64,000 nucleotides of DNA from Wurfbainia villosa (Eukaryota; Streptophyta; Magnoliopsida; Zingiberales; Zingiberaceae): positions 27,979,255-28,043,254 of the forward strand of contig CM046008.1 of the NCBI GenBank assembly GCA_025175895.1, given 5' to 3'. The position numbers and the translations under genes were made by a program. Shown here piece by piece: positions 23,343 through 33,823 of this stretch (positions are counted from its first letter, which is position 1; each line of letters opens with the position of its first letter). Under the pieces are notes generated by a model. The model ran no database searches and was not told the origin of the DNA. It worked only from the letters and a program-made list of their open reading frames with translations.

Positions 23343-24798
23343 TGTTGGTGCAATCGGCCCAGGTTGACTCGAGTTTGACTCGAGCAGTACCTTGATAGTA
23401 TTTTGATGATAGACAAAACTCATGACATGGGATTGTCATGGGAAAGTCCAACATGAGGTTGGCATGGAAAATCCAAGCATGGAGCTTGGTGTGAAAGTCC
23501 AAAGCATTGTGAAGCCGTGCGCTTGGTGCTTGGCATGGGAAATCCAAAGCATTGCGAAGCCATGTGCTTGGTGAGAAATGCATTGCGAAGCCGTGCGCTT
23601 GGTGCATTTGGGAAGTCTTGAGAACTTGGCAAGTTCATTAGGCTCGGGTCCTTGAGTCGCTGAAGGATGACATTGCGAAACCGTGCGCTTGGTGCATCCG
23701 AGGGACCGCCGGACGGGGAGCGAATGGAGTGAGCCCAACGGGAAGCATACTTCTAGGGCATGAGACGCGAAGGATGGCATTGTAAAGCCGTGCGCTTGGC
23801 GCATCCGAGGGACGTAGGCCGAGGGAAGAGAGCTTCGGTGGGGAACTCCATGAGGGATAAGGTGGACTTGGCCAAGTGGCTAAGACTGAGTGTCGGACGC
23901 TCAAACAACTTTGTGTTTGAGGTTTTAGTCGACATCAGTCGACTGGCATAGGTGCCAGTCGACTGCTCTAGGTCGTATGGGTTCAACCAGTGTTCGACTG
24001 AACCAAGTCTGGCTGATCAGTCGACTGCCGAGGGAGGGCAGTCGACTGTTGGGAGAATCAGTCGACTGCCGAGGGATGACAGTCGACTGATGACACTGTG
24101 CACGGGCACAGAATGGAGTCAAGCTTGCCAGCACTCGACTGATGGATGATCAGTCGACTGATGGGTGCCATCAGTCGACTGATGTGTGATCCGTTGGAAC
24201 TTAACCAACGTGGATCTGGCCGTTGTGAGACAATGGCTACGGGACCAGTCGATTGATGGTCATGATCAGTCGACTGATGGGCACGAAATCAGCTTAATGT
24301 AGGTTATAAATGGAGTTCGAGTTGGAGGATTTCGAAAAGGTTTTTGTGGAGCTATTGGAGGGGAATTGCTGCTGCATTCCAGTCCTTCAAGAGCAAATCA
24401 AAGCAAGCAACAAACAAGTGATCAAAAGCAATCGGTGAAAAATGTTTCTTTTGTATTGTATTTGTATTCTTGTTTGTATTTGTATATTACTGTTGTAATT
24501 GCTTGTGAGAGGTTTCTCCACCTCCGACGTGTAGTCAAGAAGGAGTTTGACTATTGCCGTGTGCATCTCTAGAGCTCGTTGAGCTCGCCCTGTGGAGTAG
24601 GAACCCTAAGGTTTCGAACTACGTATATGCTTGCGTATTTGGTGTGCTTATATTGTTGTTAGTATTATTCTTGTTTTATTGTTTCCGCTGCGCTAACGAC
24701 AATCGTAGACAAGCAACGCGACGAGAACGAGCGAATTACGACATCCAACGAATGAAGGATATTCACCCCCCTCTAGCCGGCCGTTTCGATCCCCAACA
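23343..24798 (+). repeat. 3' LTR of element C
   Basis: 1,456 bp. The palindromic block (23928-24112) keeps at least six clean CAGTCGACTG boxes where the 5' LTR has CAATGATCG or GATCG forms. TATA box TTATAAAT at 24304-24311. The U5 stem is slightly degraded compared with the 5' copy. Confidence 0.9.
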
Positions 24799-24803
24799 CC
24801 AAT

Positions 24804-25736
24804 GAACCATGGGATGCTCAGGCATGGTTCAAGACAGTAGAGAGCATAGTAGAACTGCTGGACTGGCTTGAGAATGAGAAAGTTAAGTGCTCCTCGTTTT
24901 GTCTGATCGGAGATGCCAGAATGTGGTGGGAGCAAGTAAAGGCCAAGAGGGTAGTGAACCAAATGTCATGGACGAACTTTGAGATGAAGTTCTTCGAGGA
25001 GTTCTTCCATATGCGAGTCACCAACAAGCATTATGATGAGTTCACGGAGTTCCGACAAGGGGATTTATCAGTAGATGAAGCGGTAAAGAAGTTCAATAGG
25101 TTGGCTCGCCTATGTCCGAAACTGATCAGTACTGAGAAGGAAAGAGTTAGGTTGATGCTAAAGATGTTGAGACCGGAGATAACTCTGAATGTAGTTGGTG
25201 GAATTAATAGACCACAGACCACTGAAGAGCTAGTCAGTAGTGCTCTAATCACGGAGCATTACATGAATAGTATCAAGCACCAGAAGCTAGCCTCATTAGA
25301 AAGCAAAAGCCAGGGAAGTTCAGGAGGTCAGAAACCTCAGAGCGGTAATTCGAACTGGAAGCGAAACAACAATGGCAAGAGGAAACAATGGAATAATGCA
25401 AAGGGAGGTTCAGCCAGTAAGCAGCCTATGTATCCTACATGTTCTAAGTGTGGGAGGAAGCATCCAGGAGTTTGTCGCCAGGGCATGAGTGGGTGTTATA
25501 TATATGGTGTCGAGGGACACTTCGCCAAACAGTGCCCCACCAAGACCAATCTACCTCTGCCACAGTCTACTCAGTATGGAGGTAGACCAACTCAACTATA
25601 TCAGATGCAAGGAGCACTGGAGGGTCCTCACATTAGCCAAGGAAGATTGGAGGCCCCATCAGTTACACCTAATGCCCGAATATTCTCCCTCACCAAGGAA
25701 GAGGTAGCAAATGCTTCTACGGTGGTCACATGTTAG
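24804..25736 (+). pseudogene. Chromovirus gag, main part
   Basis: Continues gag after element C: WDAQAWFKTVESIVELL, then ARMWWEQVKAKR and FFEEFFHMRVTNKHYDEF, the usual Retrotrans_gag core. A basic Asn/Lys/Gly region follows, then a CCHC-type knuckle at about 25490-25530 in which the second cysteine is replaced (CYIYGVEGHFAKQC). It ends in TAG at 25734, in frame with the protease that follows, so gag and pol were one ORF. The protein would form the particle and bind RNA. Confidence 0.8.
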
Positions 25737-26190
25737 ATACCTATCCTTAGTCAGCATGCTACCGTACTGTTTGATACTAGGGTAACCCATTTTTTCATGT
25801 CTATGACATTTGCTAAGAAGATAGATATAACTCCGAATATCTTAGATATTCAGTTTTTGACGACCCTACCTTCGGGTGAAATAATGACATCCACACACTA
25901 GTTGCGTGCCGTGCCGGTCAGAATTTCAGACAGAGAGCTTTATAGTGATCTGATCTTGCTGGACATGCATGACTATGATGTCATCTTTGGAATGAACTTT
26001 CTTAGCAAGTACGGTGCTTCCATTGAGTGCCGTAAGCGAAGGGTGGCATTCCAACCCGAGACCGAGGACAAATTTGAGTTTATTGGAGAACCAAGGAAGA
26101 AGACTAAGAAGTTCTTGTCTGCCATGGAAGCTCAGAAGATGTTAGCTGGTAGATGCACTAGGTATTTAGCACATATAGTTGATACTAAGG
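25737..26190 (+). pseudogene. Chromovirus protease, active site lost
   Basis: Aspartic protease between gag and reverse transcriptase. The segment TVLFDTRVTHFFMSMTFAKK sits where these families have an Asp-Ser/Thr-Gly triad; here the Gly is Arg, so catalysis is lost. The C-terminal half DVIFGMNFLSKYGASIECRK is well kept. An in-frame TAG occurs at 25899. It normally cleaves the gag-pol polyprotein. Confidence 0.75.
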
Positions 26191-26945
26191 AAGAAAGAAG
26201 CCAAAAGCTAGAAGACATCCCAATTGTATGTGACTACCCGGGAGTATTTCCTGACGAGCTACCAGGACTAGCACCTAGAAGGGAAGTTGAGTTTGAGATC
26301 GAGCTTATTTTTGGTACCCACCCAATCTCAAAAGCACCCTATCGTATGACTCCAGTTGAATTGAAAGAGCTTCAGGAACAATTACGGGAGTTACTAGATA
26401 AGGGTTTCATCCGCCCTAGTCATTCCCCGTGGGGAGCTCCAGTGTTATTCGTGAAAAAGAAAGATGAGTCTATGAGGATGTGCATAGACTATCGATCCTT
26501 GAATCAAGTGATGATAAAAAACAGATATCCTCTGCCAAGAATAGAAGATTTATTTGATCAATTGAGGGGAGCCACAGTCTTCTCCAAGATTGACTTGTAG
26601 TCCGATTATCATCAAGTAAGAGTTAAAGAGGATGATATATTGAAAATAGCCTTCCGAACGAGATATGAACACTATGAGTTCGTGGTCATGCCCTTTGGAG
26701 TGACAAATGCACCCGCTACGTTTATGGACTTGATGAATCGGGTATTTAGGGAGTTCCTTGACAAATTTGTGGTCGTCTTCATTGACGATATCCTTATCTA
26801 CTCGAGAACCCAGGAAGAACATGCCGAACACTTGAAGACAGTCTTGCAGACCCTTCAGCAAAGATAGTTATATGCAAAATTCTCCAAGTGTGAGTTTTGG
26901 CTTGATCGAATATCGTTTCTGGGTCATGTTATTTCAAAAGATGGG
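26191..26945 (+). pseudogene. Chromovirus reverse transcriptase
   Basis: Ty3/gypsy reverse transcriptase motifs in order: KAPYRMTPVELKELQEQL, GFIRPSHSPWGAPVLFVKKK, MCIDYRSLNQVMIKNRYPLP, FVVMPFGVTNAPATF, and the catalytic box FIDDILIYSR at about 26778-26807 (FIDD in place of the usual YIDD or YVDD). In-frame stops at 26598 (after FSKIDL) and about 26865. Same frame as gag and protease. It copies genomic RNA into DNA. Confidence 0.85.
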
Positions 26946-27600
26946 GTTATGGTATACCCGACAAAGATAGAAGCGGTCACTAATTGGGGTCAACCAAAGA
27001 ATGCCAGTGAAGTCAGAAGTTTCCTTAGATTAGCGGGGTACTACCGGAAGTTTGTGGAAAACTTTTCAAGGATAACTTCACCATTGACGGTTCTTACCAG
27101 AAAGAACAAGAAGTTTGAATGGACCGAAGATTATGAAAAGAGCTTCCTTGAATTAAAGAGGAGACTCACAAGTGCTACAGTGCTTACCCTTCTAGAAAGT
27201 AATGAGAGATTTAACATGTATAGTAATGCGTCCAAGATGGGACTCGGAGTAGTGCTTATGCAGAAGGGTAAAGTCATTGCAATGCATCTAGACAACTCAA
27301 AGACTACGAAAAGAATTACCCCACTCATGACCTTGAGTTGGCAGCAGTGGTCTTTGCTCTGAAAGTTTGGAGACATTACCTATATGGAGTCCAATGCAAG
27401 ATTTACACAGATCATAAGAGTCTGAAGTATTTCTTCACTCAGAAGGACCTGAATATGCGACAACGCAGATGGCTTGAGCTAGTAAAGGACTATGACTGTG
27501 AAATCCACTACCATCCTGGAAAGGCAAACAAAGTAGCAGACGCGCTGAGTAAAAAATTATGTGCCACTTTGATGTCCCTAGCAACACTATCCTAACCACT
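26946..27600 (+). pseudogene. Chromovirus RNase H
   Basis: Starts after the connection region (EVRSFLRLAGYYRKFVENFS). The first catalytic Asp is Asn (FNMYSNASKMGLGVVLMQ). A frameshift at about 27290-27340 separates this from FALKVWRHYLYGVQCKIYTD, DHKSLKYFFTQKDLNMRQRR and VADALSKK. It normally removes RNA from the RNA-DNA hybrid. Non-functional. Confidence 0.8.
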
Positions 27601-27655
27601 AGAGAAAGAGATAATGAATTTTGGGGTTGAGATCATTTCTGGATAGCTCTCCGCC

Positions 27656-28657
27656 TTGACCATAGTACCTACACTGTTTAGGGATATATTAGCAAGACAG
27701 GACAAAGATCCTAGCATCCAAAGGATCAAGCAAGAGATCCAAGAAGGAAAGGATGAAGGATTCTGTGTCTCTGACAGTGGAATATTATATTTGGGTGAAC
27801 ACCTATGTATCCCCAAGGACCCAGACTTAAGAAAGAAGATCCTAGAAGAAGCTCATGGGACTCCATATTCGATGCATCCTAGATTCACCAAGATGTATCA
27901 AGATATAAAAGAGAAATTCTAGTGGCTTGGTATGAAGAGGGACGTGGCTAAGTATGTTAGTACTTGTTTGACATGTCAGAGAGTGAAAGCAGAACACCAT
28001 AGACCAGGAGAAGTTCTACAGCATATCCAAATTCCAGAATGGAAGTGGGAGGAAATAGCCATGGATTTCATAGTAGGACTGCCCAAAATAACCAATGGCT
28101 ACGATTCTATTTGGGTAGTTGTCGATAGATTGACAAAGTCTGCTCACTTCATGGCTATCAGAATATCATACTCCATGGAACAGTTAGCCCAGTTATATGT
28201 CAAGGAAGTGATTAGACTGCATGGAGTACCTAAGACCATTATCTCTGATAGAGACAGTCGCTTCACTTCATACTTCTGGGAGTGTGTTCAGACATCCCTC
28301 GGCACTAAGCTATGATTCAACACTGTATTTCATCCTCAGACAGATGGGCAAACAAAAAGAGCGAATAAGATTTTGGAGGACATGCTAAGAGCTTGTGCCC
28401 TAGATTTTAAAGGAAGCTGGTGCAAATAATTGTGTTTGGCAGAGTTTGCCTATAATAATAGTTATCAAACCATAATTGGAATGACACCTTATGAAGCCTT
28501 GTATGGAAGGAGATGCAGATCACCTATCTGTTGGTATGAGGGTGGCGAGAAGAAAGAAATGAGACTCAAGATTGATTTTATAGATGACGCCACCAAAGCT
28601 ATAAAGAACATACGCCAAAGAATAGAGATTGCCCAGAGTCGGCAGAAGAGTTATGTC
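27656..28657 (+). pseudogene. Chromovirus integrase, cut by a solo LTR
   Basis: Zinc-binding HHCC part (AHGTPYSMHPRFTKMY, CLTCQRVKAEHHRPGE), then the catalytic core: Asp in MDFIVGLPKITNGYDS, Asp in ISDRDSRFTSYFWE, but the expected Glu is Lys (HPQTDGQTKRANKI), so the DDE triad is incomplete. Stops at about 27920, 28313 and 28426. The C-terminal region RIEIAQSRQKSY is interrupted at 28657 and resumes at 33347. It would insert the cDNA. Confidence 0.8.
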
Positions 28658-31600
28658 TGTCATGCCCCGGAAGAGTCCCCGCCAAACGAAAATCCGACAG
28701 CATCTCCCCTGTACGAGTGATAATACGAATCTTGTATACAAGGCACACACGCCCCACTATACCTCGGTTAACACGACTGGAACAAAAACCACACATACAG
28801 ATCATATATAGGCCTCATGCCAACAACCAAAGTAAATAACAAAAGTCTACAATATCTAGACCTACCTCTTCTGCCATCTGAGCAGGAATACACCACCAAA
28901 ACGAATCAAATAAAAATCCATAAGGACATACCAAGTACGACCAAAATATCCATGAATACATAACCAAAACACAAGTCCTACACATGTCTTCTAGTCAATA
29001 AACCAAAACCATAAGACCCAAAAAAAAACAAAACCACTATGATGAGGGGGATTGGCAGCTGGACTCTCTTGACAGTGTCAACCTGAAATAGATGTAAAGC
29101 AATGGGGTAAGTTCAATGAACTCAGCGAGTATCAAGTCGACATGCATATTAAGATATATCTAACAATAATAATCATGCCAGTATAGTCTCCTGATCAATA
29201 ATAGAAAAATGCAAGAAAGAGATACGGAAAGACTGTACATACTTGAATCTCCTATCCTGACATAGGAGTATGAGCCATACTAGCAGAAATAAGGTCGTCA
29301 GACCAAATACATAATGTATCCTGTATGCATGTCAATCATATGCAACAACCAAGACAACAACCAAAATGTAGCAAACACAATACAAATGTCATCCATGCAA
29401 TATGCATGCGATGTAAATGACATGGTCACCCCTGACGCCAGTCAACCGCCTCACATGCGATGGTGAAGCCGACTAGGTAGGGCTATGACAACTGTGCACT
29501 CTGCCATCACTACTCCTGAGTGACCGAGTGGACAGGATGCTGTCAGAGGACACCTATCCTTCTACCCCAAATAGAGTGGGGGAGCAAAGCTCTCATCTCC
29601 CGGTGTCGTAGACCAGAGGAGAGATCCTTGCCCGCTACCACGCTGCCTCACCGCTACCTATGAGCGGACCAGCGGAGCCTGACAGAGCTACTGCACACAC
29701 TCTCCTGATGTACCACTAACCCATGAGTGGTAGTGTGTGCAGATCATGTAACTGGCTGTGGGCTCAACTACAAAGGAACCTCGACCAGCCAGCATGCAAT
29801 CATGCAAGATGGTGTATGACACTAAAGCATGTAACACCAACCAAAATACGTCTCCAAATAACATGCACAAAAAGTGAGTACATATCAATAACCTAGGTAT
29901 ACAGGGAAAATATATCTAATAGCTAATCAAGTGCATGTCACAACTCCCAAAATAAGTACACATGGTAGGTATCAAGATAATATCGACTAAGATAGAAATA
30001 CATGCATCAGGTATAACACAGTGACACACAAAGGCAGATAAGACATAAAAATTACTATGAGCTATAGCCAACTAAGCATATCAACATGACAATATCTAAA
30101 AGATAAGTCAAAGTACCCGCCTGATATAATGTTCGAAATAATGCAATCTTCACGCCTGTGGACTTGTCTCGTGATCGAAACCTGCATAAAACATAATTAC
30201 CATTAAGTTCTAGCACACATGGTAACGATTAAATCAGATCCTAAATCGCTTTTGTAACCATCTCAATTTACCAACTACAAATTTACAACCCCGATCAACA
30301 ACCCTTTACAACCCCAATCTCATTGGACAAACCTTCACAACTTGCTTACAACCTAACCTAGAGTATCACCTAGGTTGTTCACATCTCCACAACTATAGTT
30401 TAATTTAGGACTCACCTTAAGCCCAACAACCTCTACAACTTGATCGTTGCCCAAAATCCTGTACAACCTATCCCAAATCCCCACTATTGTTAGTGAAAGC
30501 CCTAGAGCCAATCATGTGATGATTGTTGTATGGACTTTATTGTATCATATTCCTATTAATAAAGGCATGACTATTATATTTACTTGTATTGGTGCCAAAT
30601 AACTAAGTATAATAGCGTCCTTGAGTAGTAGGTTCTTATCTATATCAATCGATTGGTTGAATCGATAATGAGATGATATAGAGAACACTACTCTTAATCA
30701 TTCCTAGTCAAGTATTAACATTCAGGGACAATGTTAATGCATAGAGACTAGCATATAGGTCAACACGATGACTTGATCTCACAAGTCATGGATATGAGAT
30801 ATCAAGTTGACACATGGGTATGCATTAGAGAATGTATACTGAATGACCCGCCATGAGAAAGTATCATGGATCGTTATATGAGTGTCATATACTTTCTCAT
30901 GTGACTATTAGTATGACTATTAGTCCTTAGACCTGAAGTCACCATGGTTCCCTACATAAGGAGTTGCATACTTTGGCTTATTCAAACATCACCCGTAAAT
31001 GGGTGGACTATAAAGGCGATTATTGGGTATGTAACAAATTATGCGGAGGAATGTGAGTGATGTAGATGGGATCTATCCCTCCTATATGACGGGAGTGACA
31101 TCGTTATTCTTGATAGAGTGAGACCACGAAGTGCATGACCATGCCCAAATGAGTCAATATGAGATATTGAGCTCATTTGATTAGAGTGAGTCTACTTGGA
31201 GTTCAAGATATAGATTGTACCGAGGATGACACGATCTATGCCTCAATTGGTCAATCTAGATGTCATGGATAGAGGGACATTGTCACATATTGTGAGAGTC
31301 ACAAAGGTGATGTTGGAGCTCAATATTCTTGTAACTTGGGTAGCAATGATGTGTTGCTAGATACCGCTCATTGCTTATGTTCCTAAATCGGTTTAGGGAG
31401 GACATTGTCAACGTTACAAGAACCTATAGGGTCACACACAAAGGGCAATTAGATGGAGATTAGGTTCATATGATGAACCATAAGGATTAGGTTCATGGGA
31501 TGAACCAAATTGGATTAAGAGTAATCCAAATTAGACTAATTGAGTTAGACTCAAGTTGATTCAAGTGTTGAATAAGTCTAATTTAGATTTGATTCATTAA

Positions 31601-33341
31601 GTCAATTTAAATTAATGAATAGAGATTCATTAAATCAAATTGACTTGAGTTAAGTGATTAGATTTGATCAACCATGGGAGATAAGAGGTCAAGTTTGACT
31701 TGACTTGAGAGGGAAGATGAATGACCAACTTTGACTCGACCAATTGCCATGTCATGGTGACATGGCATGGGGGCTGGCCAATGATGGTGTTCCACATCAT
31801 CATTGACTTATCATGTGGTGCCACCTCATGAGGGAGACCAAGAGCCATTGGCTCTTGGAGTTACATGCATGCATGTAACCCCCCAACATATGGTGGCCGA
31901 CCACTTTATTCCATTAGATGGAATTCATTTGGTTGTAACTCCATCATCTTCTTCCTTGCTCTCCTCTCAAGCTTTCTCCCAATCCTCTATCTTGGCCGAA
32001 CCATCTATGGGGTGCTAGCACACTCAAGGTTGTGTTTTCTCCACCATTTGTCCATGTGGATACCAATAGAGGAGTGTGCACTTGACACTATTGAGTTCTG
32101 GCAAAGCTTTTGGACGAGCGGGATAAGCGAAGGGCGTCGCTACGAGGGTAATGCTCTATCTTGTAGATCTAAGGTAGATCTAGAATCTTTAAACACATAC
32201 ATATTTTATTTTATATATCTTCGCACAGATCTGTGGCCGGACTTCCGAGGTTTTCGCAATGCAAAAAGCGGTTTTTGCGGCTTGGAAAACACCAACATCT
32301 ATTTCACATGGCCAGCTCAAACACTGGAAACTATTGCTACTCTATTACCACAAAATTAGGAGCTACAAGGATAAGATGCGATCGGAGAAAACAACCTCCA
32401 CTTACCCCAGTTCCAGCCATCAACAACCTGCATTCGATCACCAACAGTCATTCAACCTCCAAAATCGAGCACCATTACCTACAAAGCACTGAATGGCAGA
32501 CGCAAGAAGAAGAAATCAGAAGCTATACCTAAATCTGCATCTCCACCGATGACTCTTCTATTTTCCCTATCTCGCTGTTCACCGGAGCAACCGACTGCAC
32601 CCACCTCCGGCAACGATGGAGATCTACTGCGCGCTCGGGAGAGGAGATCCAACAGTGGAGCACGGGGAAGATGAGGCGACGGGTCAGCGACAACTCGTGG
32701 TGGTGTTGGACAGCGATGAAGGGCAGCAAGGCTGCGATGTCGGTGGCAGAGTCGGGCGGAGGCTGGCCGCGGATGGGGCGGCAAGCACGTGGAAGGTGCA
32801 GCTGCTGGTCGCGTGCGCGTGACGCATGGAGCGACGATTGGGTGGAAGACAAGGGACGACGAGTGGATCGAGAACTAGAGGGCAGGGCGGCAGCGATGCT
32901 TGTGGGAGAAGAACAACGGTGGAGGTAGCCCGGCAAGGTGTGCACAAAGGAAACAGCGAGGGAGTAGAGGCGGCATCGGGCTGCTGGCTGTGGCGAGGAG
33001 AGGGTTTCGCGAAGAAGAGGGGTTCGTGAAGAGGGAAGAGTCGGGTCGCGAGAGGAAACCGTTGGTGTGGCGCTGGGGGAAAGGAGTTATCGTGAGCGAA
33101 GAGGGAGTCGGGCGCGGCGTGGAAAGAAAATGAGAAATAGAAAACCTAGGTTTGGTTTCTATTAATCCCTCAGTAATTTAATTATCCCCGTAAATCTCGT
33201 ACAAACCCCATTTAATTCCAGAAAAATTCCAGAAAAATTTCTAAAATTCTCCAAAAATCCCGAAATAATTCCTAGGCTTATTTTTCCTAAATTTTTGCCC
33301 ATTTAATTTAGTATTTTAAATTTCTTTATTTAATAACGCTG
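28658..33341. mobile_element. Second long solo LTR (about 2.9 kb) with a nested LTR inside
   Basis: Starts TGTCATGCCCCGG like the solo LTR at 6345, and both share CAGCATCTCCCCTGTACG-like sequence near the start. ATGTC flanks it (28653-28657 and 33342-33346). The right end reads AACGCTG rather than CA, so the end has mutated or the boundary is a few bases off. Net of the nested LTR it is about 2.87 kb. A GC-rich stretch (32500-33130) has ORFs on both strands without recognisable domains. The chromovirus integrase frame resumes directly after it. Confidence 0.65.
30488..32297 (+). mobile_element. Angela-type copia solo LTR, plus strand, 1.8 kb
   Basis: Starts TGTTAGTGAAAGCCCTAG and ends CACCAACA. 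It is the reverse complement of the LTRs of the element at 43731-52971, at the same length. Flanks ACTAT (30483-30487) and TCTAT (32298-32302) form a 5-bp duplication with one mismatch. No internal domain. It is the innermost insertion of the nest. Confidence 0.82.
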
Positions 33342-33346
33342 ATGTC

Positions 33347-33787
33347 CGACGCAGACCCCTAGAGTTCCAAGTCGTGGATTCGGTGTTCATTAAGGTAGCT
33401 CCTATAAAAGGGGTAATGAGGTTTGGGAAGAAAGGCAAGTTAAGTCCCAGATATGTAGGTCCTTACTTGATCACCAAGAGAGTTGGTAAAGTAGCTTATG
33501 AGCTAGAGCTACCACAGGAGATGTCAGCTATCCACAATATATTTCATGTTTCAATGCTTAAGATGCACGTCCCAGATACCAACCAAGTGATTGAGCCACA
33601 GACGGTACAGATTCAGACATATCTAAGCTATGAAAGTCGACCTATTCAGATAATAGATCGAGTAGTCAAGAAACTAAGAAATAAAGAAGTATCGTTAGTA
33701 AAAGCCTTATGGCAAAGTCAAAAGTTTGAAGAAGTAACCTGGAAATGTGAGGATGACATGAAGCAAAAGTACCCCGAACTGTTCTAA
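33347..33787 (+). pseudogene. Chromovirus integrase tail and chromodomain
   Basis: Resumes the integrase: VRRRPLEFQVVDSVFIKV, GKLSPRYVGPYLITKRVGKV, AYELELPQEMSAIHNIFHVS (the GPY/F module). It then ends in a chromodomain-like segment PIQIIDRVVKKLRNKEVSLV, KALWQSQKFEEVTWKCEDDM, KQKYPELF and stop TAA. The chromodomain is thought to steer integration toward marked heterochromatin, in line with where this copy lies. This part is open. A short purine-rich run (about 33811-33822) precedes the 3' LTR. Confidence 0.82.
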
Positions 33788-33823
33788 GTTTCGAGGATGA
33801 AACTTTTATAAGGTATAAGGGAT

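Larger units (their letters stand above)
18727..24798 (+). mobile_element. Element C: gag-only Sirevirus-like LTR retrotransposon, 6.1 kb
   Basis: Complete element with target duplication CCAAT (18722-18726 and 24799-24803). LTRs 18727-20145 and 23343-24798; tRNA-Met primer site at 20148; gag 20204-21778; spacer and polypurine cluster to 23342. No pol. It is a sister family of B (same tip TGTTGGTGCAATCG, same gag plan), but its U3 shares hairpin modules with element A. Sibling LTRs agree well except for the palindromic block. Confidence 0.9.

Noticed and set aside
32479..33133. GC-rich ORFs on both strands (63-138 codons) suggesting a host gene
   Set aside because: Located inside a solo LTR, no domain, similar ORF lengths on both strands, no intron or start signals that stand out.
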